NCBI GenBank assembly: GCA_016235425.1 | Contig: JACRLC010000004.1 | Span: 32,208-96,207 of the forward strand | DNA from: Chloroflexota bacterium | Lineage (GTDB): Bacteria; Chloroflexota; Anaerolineae; Anaerolineales; Villigracilaceae | DNA length: 64,000 nucleotides | Direction: 5' to 3' | Part shown: positions 42,013 through 50,869 of the stretch, piece by piece | How positions within the stretch are numbered: the stretch's first letter is position 1 | Layout: the number at the start of each line of letters is the position of its first letter | Program-made: the position numbers and the translations under genes | The notes under the pieces: model-generated | Seen by the model: the letters and a program-made list of their open reading frames with translations, nothing else | Database searches by the model: none | What the model was told of the DNA's origin: nothing

Positions 42013-42370
42013 TCCACCCTCAAGGAATTCTTCGCTCCAGGTTCACCACACCATTACCAGGCGCGGACTGAGATTTATCCAGGTTTTTCCCTGCAAAATA
42101 ACGAAGCTTACACATGTGTAAAGCGTTTCGGTACCCCGGTACCATGCCCCGATCCAATGCAATATCGGATAATGCGGCATCGTTACAGCAACACACAAAG
42201 TGACAATCTTTTCCAGATTCCCCAGTTTTACAATATCGCAACCAATAAAAGTTAACCGGCTAAGCCGAGAGCGCACAGCTTATGAATACAAAGTGATTCG
42301 TCTGCTATGATCGCCAGGCTGCCGTAAGACTGCCTGACAGGCAGTCTTATTTTAGACAAGGAGAAATCAG
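42013..42370. other. Intergenic region of 358 bp with palindromes
   Basis: No gene can be supported. TTACACATGTGTAA (near 42107-42120) is a perfect 14-bp palindrome, possibly a regulator site. A 23-bp palindrome, AAGACTGCCTG/CAGGCAGTCTT at 42326-42348, is followed by ATTTTA and may attenuate transcription just before the beta-helix gene. Confidence 0.5.
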
Positions 42371-44264
42371 TTGAAGAAAATGATCCACAGAGTTGCCAGT
42401 GTCCTAATGGCATTGGCCATCTTCGCGGGAAACTATTCAAGTGCCCGGGCTTCAACGGATGGGACAGGCTTGAACCAAAACGCAAATACCTATTATGTGG
42501 CCTCAACCGGAAGCGACTCGAATACAGGAACGCCTGAATCGCCGCTAAAAACCCTCACAAAGGCCGCTTCCATGCTTACGGCCGGCAGTACTCTCAACAT
42601 CCTCCCCGGCGTTTACACCGATCAGCTTCAAATTACCCAAAGCGGCACAGACTCGGCCCCCATCGTAATCAATGGAGAGAGCGTAATCATCGACATGCAG
42701 GGTGCGGCCAATCCCGGCATTGACTTGCAAGGCTCGCATATCACAGTCAATGGAATGGAAATCAAAAACAGCAGTGCGATCTGCGTCAATTTGTCGAATA
42801 ACTATTTGACAGTAAATGGTTTGACAGTCCACGACTGCGATAGCCACGGCATTGCCGTAAACACCGCGGCGCACATCAAAGTCCTTAATAGCACGGTCTA
42901 TCGCGCGGCATTGGCAAACAAAAACCGCGACATGAGCAGTGGCTGGGATTCCGGCATCAAAGTCTATGTAAGTGACGACGTGTTGATCCAGGGCAACACC
43001 GTATACAACAACTACGGCGAAGGCATGGGAACACGCGGCACCAACATTACCATTCGCGGCAACATAGTGTACGATAATTTTTCGGTCAACGTCTACACCA
43101 ATTCGGAAAACGCATTGATCGAAAAGAATTTCATTTACTGCACTCCAAACAGCGGATTTGAACGGGACGGAAAACCGGCGGGCGGCATCGGCCTGGGCGA
43201 AGAATACTTCTCCGGTTGGGGAGCCAGGCTCAATAACGCCAGGGTGCTCAACAACATTGTAGCGTACTGTAAAAACGGAGTCCGCTATACCGGGGCCGAT
43301 GCGCGTGTCAGCGGCGGGGGCTTGAAGAATTCGACCATTGCTTACAACACCCTGTACGACACTGTCGAATCCACAATTGGAATCGTCTACGACAGCGCAC
43401 AAACCAACTCGTTGATTGCCAATAATATCGTTTGGCAGGCAGACAACAGGCTGGCCAGCGTAGACAATATGTCCGGGTTGACCTTCAAAAATAACCTATG
43501 GAAAGTTCAACCGCCCGTAGGCGTACGCGGTCCGGGAGACAGGATCGGCGAACCGGGCTTTGCCGCTGCACCGGGCTATACGGCCGTCAGCTATCGTCCC
43601 GGAGACTCATCTCTCGCGAGGGGCGGCGCAGTCAACATTGGCGTTACTGATGACTATTACGGCGCATCACGCGGCCCATCCTTCGACATGGGAGCCATAC
43701 AAACTCCCGCTGTTCCAACTACATTCATAGATGTGCCGGCTGGCTATTGGGCCTACACCTGGATTGAACAATTATACGATTCAGGTATTACGGGTGGATG
43801 TTCAACGAATCCCCTTCAATATTGCCCAGATACAGTGGTCACACGCGCCCAAATGGCGGTATTTCTGCTTAAAGGAATCCTACAACCCGCCTGCAGCAAC
43901 GGGCGGAGTATTTGGGGATGTTCCAATCGGTTACTGGGCAGTAAATTGGGTGGAACGCCTGGCGGCAGAGGGCATTACGAGTGGATGTGGAAACGGCAAT
44001 TACTGCCCGGACAATGCGGTTACCCGCGCCCAGATGGCAGTCTTTCTGCTGAGAGCAAGGCACGGATCATCATACGCACCGCCTGCGGCGACGGGAGCCA
44101 TGTTCAACGATGTCCTCGTTAACTACCCTGGGTCTGCCTGGATCGAGCAGCTTGCAAGGGAAGGAATTACGAGCGGGTGTTCGTCAAATCAATACTGCCC
44201 GGATAGCCCAGTGACACGCGCACAAATGGCAGTGTTCCTGGTACGGGCATTCAATCTCCCGTAA
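42371..44264 (+). pseudogene. Secreted right-handed beta-helix protein with three SLH-like repeats, frameshifted
   Basis: A signal peptide (residues 1-26) precedes Y-Y-V-A-S-T-G-S-D-S-N-T-G-T near 41, the DUF1565/Pbl-type start of a parallel beta-helix domain (to about 440; N-N-Y/N-N-I turns). Three SLH-like modules follow (about 43722-43870, 43906-44065, 44095-44262), each with Y-W-A, G-I-T and R-A-Q-M-A-V-F-L-L. The frame is lost near 43871-43878, between the first and second module (L-L-K-G then S-Y-N-P-P in another frame), so the second and third are only read after a shift. A sequencing error is possible. Start: TTG 42371 with AAGGAGA upstream, or ATG 42380. Confidence 0.75.
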
Positions 44265-44294
44265 TACGGCCTTTCCTCGCATCATCTAACCGGC

Positions 44295-45137
44295 ATGACC
44301 AACTTACGAAAAATCTCCCAAATTATCGAACCTCAATTCGCGATGGAAGGCGCGGGGGTTTTATTACGCCGCTCGATTGCCCCGCGCCCGACCAACGAAT
44401 TCGACCCCTTCCTGCTCTTTGACCACTTCGCCTTCAATGACCCGCTTGAGGGCCCGATCCGCGGCTTTCCCATGCACCCGCACCGCGGCATCGAAACCGT
44501 CACTTATATCCTCGAAGGTTCGGTCAACCATCGCGACAGCCTTGGCAACTCCGGCCTCATTGGCCCCGGCGACGTGCAATGGATGACCAGCGGACGCGGC
44601 ATCCTGCACGAAGAAATGCCGCGCCGCGGTCCGAGCGGTGTGATTTATGGTTTCCAGCTTTGGGTCAATCTCCCAGCGAAATTCAAAATGAGCCAGCCCC
44701 GCTATCGGGAAGTCAGCGCGGCGACGATTCCCACTTATGAAAAAGACGGCCTCAAGATTCGCGTCGTCGCGGGCACAGTGGACGGGATGACTGGTCCCGT
44801 TACCGAAATCGCCGCCTCGCCTCTTTATCTGGACGTTCAGCTTGCTCCCGATAAAGAATGGACTCAGCCCATTGAGTCTGGTCACACCGCGCTGGCATAC
44901 GTGTTCGAGGGCGAAGGCGTTTTTGCAGGTGAAACAGTTGAATCTGTAAAACTGGTCAGATTCGCGGACGGTGACCACATCACGGTAAAAACTGAAAATA
45001 ATCCTGTGAGGTTCATGCTCATATCCGGCGCGCCGATCAAGGAACCCATCGTCCCGTATGGGCCATTTGTGATGAATACGGTTGCGGAAATCCAACAGGC
45101 GCTGGTTGATTTAAGAGATGGAACATTTGTAAAATAG
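44295..45137 (+). CDS. Pirin family protein
   Basis: The 280-residue bicupin has the pirin N-terminal domain with D-P-F-L-L-F-D-H-F near residue 36, H-P-H-R-G-I-E-T-V-T near 60-69 (metal-binding His), S-V-N-H-R-D-S near 76, and G-R-G-I-L-H-E-E near 99 (His and Glu ligands), then a C-terminal cupin. Some pirins have quercetinase activity, others act as redox cofactors; the role here is unknown. ATG 44295 follows the beta-helix gene by 30 bases. Confidence 0.88.
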   Translation: MTNLRKISQIIEPQFAMEGAGVLLRRSIAPRPTNEFDPFLLFDHFAFNDPLEGPIRGFPMHPHRGIETVTYILEGSVNHRDSLGNSGLIGPGDVQWMTSGRGILHEEMPRRGPSGVIYGFQLWVNLPAKFKMSQPRYREVSAATIPTYEKDGLKIRVVAGTVDGMTGPVTEIAASPLYLDVQLAPDKEWTQPIESGHTALAYVFEGEGVFAGETVESVKLVRFADGDHITVKTENNPVRFMLISGAPIKEPIVPYGPFVMNTVAEIQQALVDLRDGTFVK

Positions 45138-45142
45138 CAACT

Positions 45143-45300
45143 CATGTCATTGCGAGGCGGTCTTTGCCGAAGCAATCTCCTGTTATCAGGATTATCTCAT
45201 CAAGGAGATTTATCCATTTAATCGGAGATTGCTTCGTCGCTCCGCTCCTCGGAATCCTGCCGGTCTTTGGCAGGGCAATGACACGCAAACTTTATGGAGG
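45143..45300. repeat. CATTGCGAGG...GAAGCAATCTCC long inverted repeat
   Basis: GTCATTGCGAGGCGGTCTTT...GAAGCAATCTCCTG (45145-45182) opposes GGAGATTGCTTCGTCGCTCC...GGCAGGGCAATGACA (45226-45283). The arms would fold into one long hairpin. This is a widespread type of interspersed bacterial repeat. Confidence 0.7.
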
Positions 45301-45304
45301 GAAC

Positions 45305-45769
45305 ATGACGCAGGTTCTTTACGGCGAAAGATTTGGAAAACAGGGAAAACTGCGATTGGGATGTTCCGCGGTGATCTTCGACGATCAAAAACGCGTTCTG
45401 CTCACGCGCCGGGAAGATAACGGCTTATGGTGCTTACCCGGCGGCGGAATGGAGGCTGGGGAGTCTGTTGCTGAGGCGTGTGAAAGGGAAGTTTGGGAGG
45501 AAACAGGCTTGAGGGTCCGCGTGAAGCGATTGATCGGGGTATACAGCAATCCCGATCAACTGGTCATCTACCCGGATGGCAACAAATCCTTTTTCGTCGT
45601 CCTCAGCTTTGAAACGGAATTAATCAGCGGAACTCTCGGCCTGAGCGACGAAACCACCGAGGTGGGATATTTTTCGATGGAAGAGATCGAGAACATGCCC
45701 ATGCACGCGCAACACAACAAGCGTGTGGCCGATGCGCTGGCCTGCCACCCTGAAGCGCTGATCAAATAA
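45305..45769 (+). CDS. NUDIX hydrolase
   Basis: The 154-residue protein has the complete Nudix box G-G-G-M-E-A-G-E-S-V-A-E-A-C-E-R-E-V-W-E (residues about 46-65), followed by E-T-G-L, i.e. Gx5Ex7REUxEExGU. The substrate (ADP-ribose, dNTP, CoA or other diphosphate) cannot be assigned. Start ATG 45305 has GGAGG five bases upstream; an ATG at 45278 lies within repeat sequence. It is a stand-alone gene downstream of a large inverted repeat. Confidence 0.88.
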   Translation: MTQVLYGERFGKQGKLRLGCSAVIFDDQKRVLLTRREDNGLWCLPGGGMEAGESVAEACEREVWEETGLRVRVKRLIGVYSNPDQLVIYPDGNKSFFVVLSFETELISGTLGLSDETTEVGYFSMEEIENMPMHAQHNKRVADALACHPEALIK

Positions 45770-45772
45770 CCA

Positions 45773-46510
45773 TCAGAAAGCGGACAAAAAAGGAATCGCG
45801 AGTTCAGCCACCTGTTCGGCTTCCAGCACGGGCGCGGAGTGCATGGCGTTGATGAGGCGATGGCGCGCGCTGGCTTTGCGCGGCGAAGCCGTGATCAAAT
45901 CCTGCCTGCCCCAGATGAACATGTGCGGTACGGGCGGCGGTGCGAATAACTGCCTGCCGTCCCTGGGCATTGTGATAATTGTGGTTTTGAGGATATCCAC
46001 AGGCTGTGAACTGATCTCATCCATCCATGCTTGTGTATGAGGGCTTGGACGTAAATTAAACCCCAGCAGGCGAATCAAAAAATCCAAACGTTTTTCCGAA
46101 AGCACCCAATTTCCAATTTGGGGATAGCGCGCATCCAACGATTTTGCGATCTTCAACCCAAAAGCCTTATGCCATTGGACTTGCGCCGGACAAAGATAAA
46201 CCGCCTTGATAACATGATCCGAATACTGCTGGACATATCGCTCCCCCACACGCGTACCGGAAGAATAGCTGAACACATGCCAGCGTTCGATTTTCAACGC
46301 GCGGCGCAATTGTTCGATTTCATTCGCACTGCATTCGAGGTAGTCTCCCTGCGGCGCGGGTGACTTTCCGATGCCCGGCAATTCAATCATAATCAGGGAA
46401 AAATCTTCCTTGAGCAGGGGGAGCAAATTCTGCCAGATATTGAATGAAATGCCAAAACCATGGATCAACAACAGCGGCGGGCCGTCACCCTCAATTCGAT
46501 AATTCAACAT
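45773..46510 (-). CDS. Alpha/beta-hydrolase
   Basis: The 245-residue protein has L-L-L-I-H-G-F-G near residues 12-19 (oxyanion region), the elbow S-Y-S-S-G near 80, and Asp in W-G-R-Q-D-L near 208. It is the general MhpC/BioH-like fold with no specific substrate signal. It is convergent with the NUDIX gene, with three bases between the stops. Confidence 0.75.
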   Translation of the reverse strand: MLNYRIEGDGPPLLLIHGFGISFNIWQNLLPLLKEDFSLIMIELPGIGKSPAPQGDYLECSANEIEQLRRALKIERWHVFSYSSGTRVGERYVQQYSDHVIKAVYLCPAQVQWHKAFGLKIAKSLDARYPQIGNWVLSEKRLDFLIRLLGFNLRPSPHTQAWMDEISSQPVDILKTTIITMPRDGRQLFAPPPVPHMFIWGRQDLITASPRKASARHRLINAMHSAPVLEAEQVAELAIPFLSAF

Positions 46511-46541
46511 AGCGCGGCAATTCTATCATGCTGTGTGTTCA

Positions 46542-46594
46542 CGGAGTCCAAAGCTTTGCCCTTCGACAAGCTCAGGGCAAAGCTTTGGACTCCG
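46542..46594. repeat. CGGAGTCCAAAGCTTTGCCC palindrome
   Basis: Arms of 20 bp at 46542-46561 and 46575-46594 are complementary (GGGCAAAGCTTTGGACTCCG), separated by a short TTCGACAAGCTCA loop. It belongs to the GGAGTCC family. Confidence 0.85.
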
Positions 46595-46661
46595 GCAATT
46601 CTTTGCTTGACCAACCCTCCGCCGTTCATTAAAATCGGGCAATCTTTATCCTGGAGGAGAA

Positions 46662-47219
46662 ATGCTTACAAAACTATCGAACACATTAAGACGTTGGGCA
46701 AAAGGCTGGCTGGTCTTTATTTTGTTTCTTCTTGATGCGGCTTTTATAGGTCTTATCCTTCCCATCGGCGAAGCCTTGATGACAGGCGGCGGGAGCGGGC
46801 CTGGTCCGCTCGACCTGCGCTTCTTCACCCTGCCTGCAACAAGTTTCGAGATCGTCGCGCTCTACGGGAAGTACAACCGCATTTTCTATCGCAACTTCGA
46901 ACTGACCGTTGACATCATCTACCCCATTGTTTACACACTCTTCTTCAGCCTGCTCATCACCTGGCTCTTCCAAAAGGGCTTCGCGTCTGAAAGTAAAATG
47001 CAACGCCTCAACGTTATTCCCTTCGGCGCGTGGCTTTTTGACCTGCTCGAAAATCTCGGCATCGTAACCTTGCTTTCGACCTATCCAATCAGGCTCGGAA
47101 TCGCTGCCTGGCTCACGACCTTCTTCACGATGGTCAAATGGCTGTTTGCAGGTGCAAGCCTGATCCTGGTAATCGTTGGCATTTTCGCCGCGATTAGAAA
47201 TATTTTCAAGAAAAAGTAA
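46662..47219 (+). CDS. Integral membrane protein of unknown function
   Basis: The 185-residue protein has four predicted membrane helices (about 17-38, 82-103, 120-140, 148-172). A loop holds T-G-G-G-S-G-P-G-P-L-D-L near residue 41. AGGAG precedes the ATG closely. A palindrome with a T-run follows. I do not recognise a family. Confidence 0.65.
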   Translation: MLTKLSNTLRRWAKGWLVFILFLLDAAFIGLILPIGEALMTGGGSGPGPLDLRFFTLPATSFEIVALYGKYNRIFYRNFELTVDIIYPIVYTLFFSLLITWLFQKGFASESKMQRLNVIPFGAWLFDLLENLGIVTLLSTYPIRLGIAAWLTTFFTMVKWLFAGASLILVIVGIFAAIRNIFKKK

Positions 47220-47230
47220 TCAAACATCTC

Positions 47231-47267
47231 ACGGAGTCCAAAGTCTCCTGGCTTTGGACTCCGTTTT
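47231..47267. terminator. GGAGTCC-family hairpin acting as a terminator
   Basis: ACGGAGTCCAAAG (47231-47243) pairs with CTTTGGACTCCGT (47252-47264) and is followed by TTT. It separates two convergent genes. Confidence 0.7.
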
Positions 47268-47962
47268 CACGCTAAAGAATTCCAATACACACCCGTACAC
47301 TCAGGAAGGACAGCAAGTTTCTCATGCAGGATGCGCGCTCTCATTTCATCCCCGAAGAAGAAGCCCGCGATTTCCGCCGCCTGTTCAGGTGAGTCAAATT
47401 TGTAATCGGTGCGGATCCATTTGTTTTGGAAACCGGTCTCGTCCAGCCAGCGATAGACATTCTCCAAATGCGCGAGTTGCCGGGGAGTCTCATTTCCCGT
47501 ACCCAGCGATTCAAAAAGGACAATCTGACCGCCGCGTCGCAATACCCGCTGAGCCTCGGCGTACCACGCATCCAGTTCTTCTTTCCATCGTTCGGGTTTC
47601 CACACCGCCACGTAACTGACACTCCAGCCGGAAATCATCACGTCCGCGCTATCTGACGGGACCGGCAGGAAACGATGATCGGCAACTGCCGTAACCCAAT
47701 CCTTCAATTGGGACTTTCGCAGTCTATCCCGCGTCAGGCTCAACATGTGCGCCGAGAGATCGAAGGCGCGCATGGATCGCACACGCGGCGCAAGAAGACC
47801 CGCCAATCGCCCTGTCCCTGCGCCAAGATCGAGCACATCTAATCCATCCACGTTGGCAATTTCATCCAGCGCTTTCTGGATATTTCCCTGATAATCTTCA
47901 CGCGATACCAAAGCCTCATATTGTTCAGCTTCACTTAGATAAATTTGTTCCTGGGTTGGCAT
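47267..47962 (-). CDS. Class I SAM-dependent methyltransferase
   Basis: The 231-residue protein has the SAM motif I loop V-L-D-L-G-A-G-T-G-R-L near residue 40, followed by acidic D-L-S near 64 and W-S-V-S-Y near 110. It is a Methyltransf_11-type enzyme with unknown acceptor. Divergent with the YbaK-type gene; their starts are 60 bases apart, so promoters must be short and overlapping. Confidence 0.8.
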   Translation of the reverse strand: MPTQEQIYLSEAEQYEALVSREDYQGNIQKALDEIANVDGLDVLDLGAGTGRLAGLLAPRVRSMRAFDLSAHMLSLTRDRLRKSQLKDWVTAVADHRFLPVPSDSADVMISGWSVSYVAVWKPERWKEELDAWYAEAQRVLRRGGQIVLFESLGTGNETPRQLAHLENVYRWLDETGFQNKWIRTDYKFDSPEQAAEIAGFFFGDEMRARILHEKLAVLPECTGVYWNSLA

Positions 47963-48022
47963 TTTAGAACCTCTGTCAGTTTGATATACTCAGGCAAATC
48001 ATACCATCAGGGAGTCGTCACC

Positions 48023-48499
48023 ATGCCACTTTCCCCTTCTGCGCAAAAAGTCCAAAATGCACTGAGTGAGTTGGGCTACGATTACATCGTGATCGAACAT
48101 GCCGAGTCCACGCGCACCGCGCAGGAGGCGGCGGACCGCGCCGGCTGTGAATTGGGACAGATCATCAAGTCATTGATCTTCAAGGGGAAAATCAGCGGCA
48201 AGCCGATCCTTGTGCTGACCAGCGGCGCGAACCGCGTGGATGAGAAGCGCATCAGCGAGTACGCAGGCGAAGCCATTGGCCGCGCAGACGCGGACTTTGT
48301 CCGTGCGGTAACGGGCTTTGCTATCGGAGGCGTCCCGCCGCTGGGCCACGTTCAAAAGATGGAAACTTACGTGGACGAGGATTTACTGCAATACGCGATA
48401 GTTTGGGGCGCGGCAGGCACGCCAAACGCCATCTTTGAATTGACCCCGGCAGACCTGCAAAAAATGACAGGCGGGCGCGTCGCGCGAATCAAATCCTGA
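48023..48499 (+). CDS. YbaK/EbsC-family aminoacyl-tRNA deacylase
   Basis: The 158-residue protein has S-A-Q-K-V-Q-N-A-L near residue 6, E-H-A-E-S-T-R-T-A-Q-E-A-A near 26-38, I-I-K-S-L-I-F-K near 48-55 and A-I-G-G-V-P-P-L-G-H near 98-107. These are typical of YbaK/YeaK/ProX proteins, which hydrolyse mischarged tRNAs. Start: ATG 48023, with GGGAGTC upstream. The exact tRNA is not assignable. Confidence 0.88.
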   Translation: MPLSPSAQKVQNALSELGYDYIVIEHAESTRTAQEAADRAGCELGQIIKSLIFKGKISGKPILVLTSGANRVDEKRISEYAGEAIGRADADFVRAVTGFAIGGVPPLGHVQKMETYVDEDLLQYAIVWGAAGTPNAIFELTPADLQKMTGGRVARIKS

Positions 48500-48572
48500 T
48501 AATCTCAAATTTTCGTAACGCCGTCCCTGTAACGGCGTTTTAATTTTCAACGCTTCGCCAAAGGAGATGAGC

Positions 48573-49310
48573 ATGGCAGAATATTTCGATAAATTTTACA
48601 GCGGCGCTCCGTTTGAATTATTCGGCCCGGCGCATTTGACCGCGCTGGGGATCATCACACTGGTTTGCCTGTCGTTTATTTATTTTCGCAAGGTGTGGGG
48701 TGAGCGCGAACAGAAACGGTTTCGCTACACGGTTGCGACCCTGCTCATCATTTCCGAACTGAGCTACCACGCGTGGGCCGCATATTGGGGACTGTGGTCG
48801 GTTCAAACCATGCTTCCTTTGCACCTGTGCAGTGTCTTCGTCTGGCTCACGGCTTACATGCTGTACACGCGCAGCTACCAAATTTATGAACTGGCATATT
48901 TTCTTGGCATCGGCGGCGCGATGCAGGCATTGATCACCCCCGATTCGGGGCCTTATGGATTTCCGCATTACCGCGCCTTTCAAACCTTCTTCGCTCACGG
49001 ACTGCTCGTGATCGTCCCGATATACATGACGGTCGTGGAAGGTTTCCGCCCGACGCTGGCATCGCTCAAACGCGTTTTCGTTTGGACGAACGTTTACATG
49101 ATTTTGGTCTTTTTCTTGAATCTGTGGATCGGAAGCAACTATCTTTTCATCGGGCGTAAACCGGAGTTCCCCACTTTGATCGACGTGCTGGCTCCATGGC
49201 CGTGGTATATCCCTGAACTGGAGATCATCGGGCTGACGATTCTTTCGTCACTGTACATCCCATTTTTGATCAAGGATTGGCACGCTTCGCGGCAGACAGC
49301 GACAGCATGA
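48573..49310 (+). CDS. TIGR02206 (YwaF-like) membrane protein
   Basis: The 245-residue protein has seven hydrophobic helices. Matches to the family: F-G-P-A-H-L near residue 18, L-P-L-H-L-C-S near 88, Q-A-L-I-T-P-D near 122 and F-F-A-H-G near 139. Function is unknown. ATG 48573 is chosen over 48567 because AAGGAG lies seven bases before it and only one before the other. Confidence 0.8.
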   Translation: MAEYFDKFYSGAPFELFGPAHLTALGIITLVCLSFIYFRKVWGEREQKRFRYTVATLLIISELSYHAWAAYWGLWSVQTMLPLHLCSVFVWLTAYMLYTRSYQIYELAYFLGIGGAMQALITPDSGPYGFPHYRAFQTFFAHGLLVIVPIYMTVVEGFRPTLASLKRVFVWTNVYMILVFFLNLWIGSNYLFIGRKPEFPTLIDVLAPWPWYIPELEIIGLTILSSLYIPFLIKDWHASRQTATA

Positions 49311-49651
49311 AAACATGACCAGGATTTTGGGCAACGAACCGCAAAGCCCGCTAAGTGCGCGAAGAAAATTCTCTTTTACTCAATGGCGACTCTTTTCCAA
49401 AATCGGTTGGGGGAACGCAGAAAAACGCTGATTTCGCTGAAAGTCTGCGTTTTTCTGCGTTCATTTGCGTCCCGAAAGGCGAAAGTAGGACTTGTACATT
49501 AGGTTCTCTCTTATCTTTGCGGGCTTCGCGGTTAATACAGAATTAAGTCCGGCTCTTTATGGGGGTTTTCCTTTGTTTGCAATCAGACCTTCTTTGTCGT
49601 AAAATCACCGTACCGCCCCCCTAAAACTCAGGGGCAGCAAAGGAGAGAACG
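49311..49651. other. Repeat-rich intergenic region, 341 bp
   Basis: GAACCGCAAAGCCCGC (near 49338) and GCGGGCTTCGCGGTT (near 49518) form an inverted pair; GAACGCAGAAAAACGC (near 49415) opposes GCGTTTTTCTGCGTTC (near 49447). Similar arms occur at 28713-28757. No gene can be supported; the hppD promoter should lie in the last 80 bases. Confidence 0.6.
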
Positions 49652-50785
49652 ATGGCAAAGCAAGCCGTTAAAACTGATTCCCGCCCCCTGACCGAGGAAG
49701 GCGACTTTCTCCAGATCAAGGCCGTGGATCACGTCCATTTTTATGTGGGCAATGCCAAACACGCCATGTATTACTGGTGGAAGGCGTATGGCTTCACCCC
49801 GGTAGCCTACTCCGGCCTCGAAACCGGAAACCGCGAATTCGCCTCGTACGTTTTGGAATCCGGGCAGGCGCGGTTCATTGTTTCCGCGCCATACAGCCCA
49901 TCCAGTCCGCTTGCATCCCATCACATGGTGCATGGCGACGGCGTCAAAGTCATCGCGCTCGAAGTGGAAGACGTCGAAAAAGCGTGGAAGGAAACCACTT
50001 CTCGCGGCGGCAAATCCGCGTGGACTCCGCGCGAAGAGAGCGACGATCACGGCATCTACCGCACGTCTGCCATTCACACCTACGGCGAGACGCTTCACGT
50101 CTTTGTGGATCGTTCCGATTACAACGGACCATTCGCACCCACCTACCGCGCCATCACGGACAAGCAGGCCGAGAGCGCCGGCATCGCCGCGGTGGATCAC
50201 ATTGTTGGAAACGTGCAACTCGGCAAGATGAATCAGTGGGTGGATTTTTATCATCAGGTGATGGGCTTCCGCCTCCTGCGTCATTTCGACGACAAGGACA
50301 TCTCAACCGAATACTCCGCACTCATGTCGAAGGTTGTGCAGAACGGCAACGGGCGCGTCAAGTTTCCCATCAACGAGCCTGCCGATGGCAAACGCAAGAG
50401 CCAGATCGAAGAATATCTCGATTACTACCTCACGCCCGGCGCGCAACACGTAGCTCTCATCACGGGCAATATTCTCGAAACCGTGGAAAAGCTTCGCAGG
50501 AACGGCGTGGAATTTTTGCGCGTGCCCGATACCTATTACGAAATCCTGCCGGATCGCATTGGCAAAATTGACGAGGACTACAAAGCCATTCAGGAACTCG
50601 GCATCCTCGTGGACCGCGACGACGAGGGCTACCTCCTGCAAATCTTCACCCGCCCCATACAGGATCGCCCCACGATGTTCATCGAGGTCATCCAACGCCA
50701 CGGATCGCAAAGTTTTGGCAAAGGAAACTTCAAGGCGCTGTTCGAATCAATTGAACTGGAACAGCAGCGGCGTGGAAACCTCTAG
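49652..50785 (+). CDS. hppD: 4-hydroxyphenylpyruvate dioxygenase
   Basis: The 377-residue Fe(II) enzyme forms homogentisate from 4-hydroxyphenylpyruvate in tyrosine breakdown. Two vicinal-oxygen-chelate halves are visible. The iron triad is the His of V-D-H-I near residue 190, the His of A-Q-H-V-A-L near 268 and the Glu of F-I-E-V-I-Q-R near 347; the C-terminal helix F-G-K-G-N-F-K-A-L-F-E-S-I-E closes the active site. GGAGAG precedes the ATG. Downstream fahA and hmgA continue the pathway. Confidence 0.95.
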   Translation: MAKQAVKTDSRPLTEEGDFLQIKAVDHVHFYVGNAKHAMYYWWKAYGFTPVAYSGLETGNREFASYVLESGQARFIVSAPYSPSSPLASHHMVHGDGVKVIALEVEDVEKAWKETTSRGGKSAWTPREESDDHGIYRTSAIHTYGETLHVFVDRSDYNGPFAPTYRAITDKQAESAGIAAVDHIVGNVQLGKMNQWVDFYHQVMGFRLLRHFDDKDISTEYSALMSKVVQNGNGRVKFPINEPADGKRKSQIEEYLDYYLTPGAQHVALITGNILETVEKLRRNGVEFLRVPDTYYEILPDRIGKIDEDYKAIQELGILVDRDDEGYLLQIFTRPIQDRPTMFIEVIQRHGSQSFGKGNFKALFESIELEQQRRGNL

Positions 50786-50788
50786 TGA

Positions 50789-50862
50789 TCAGTGAACAGT
50801 AATCAGTCATCAGTGAGTTCAACTGGTGACTGAAAACTGATCACTGATTACTGATAACTGGG
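50789..50862. repeat. TCAGTGATCAGT-type repeat
   Basis: Multiple short direct and inverted copies of CAGTGATCAGT/ACTGATCACTG/ACTGATTACTG fill the space between hppD and fahA; the two halves form a long hairpin around CAACTGGTGACTG. Confidence 0.8.
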
Positions 50863-50869
50863 ATCTAAC

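Noticed and set aside
42013..42370. Riboswitch before the beta-helix gene
   Set aside because: Palindromes are present but no conserved riboswitch core (c-di-GMP, cobalamin, TPP or SAM) could be recognised by eye; a covariance-model search would be needed.
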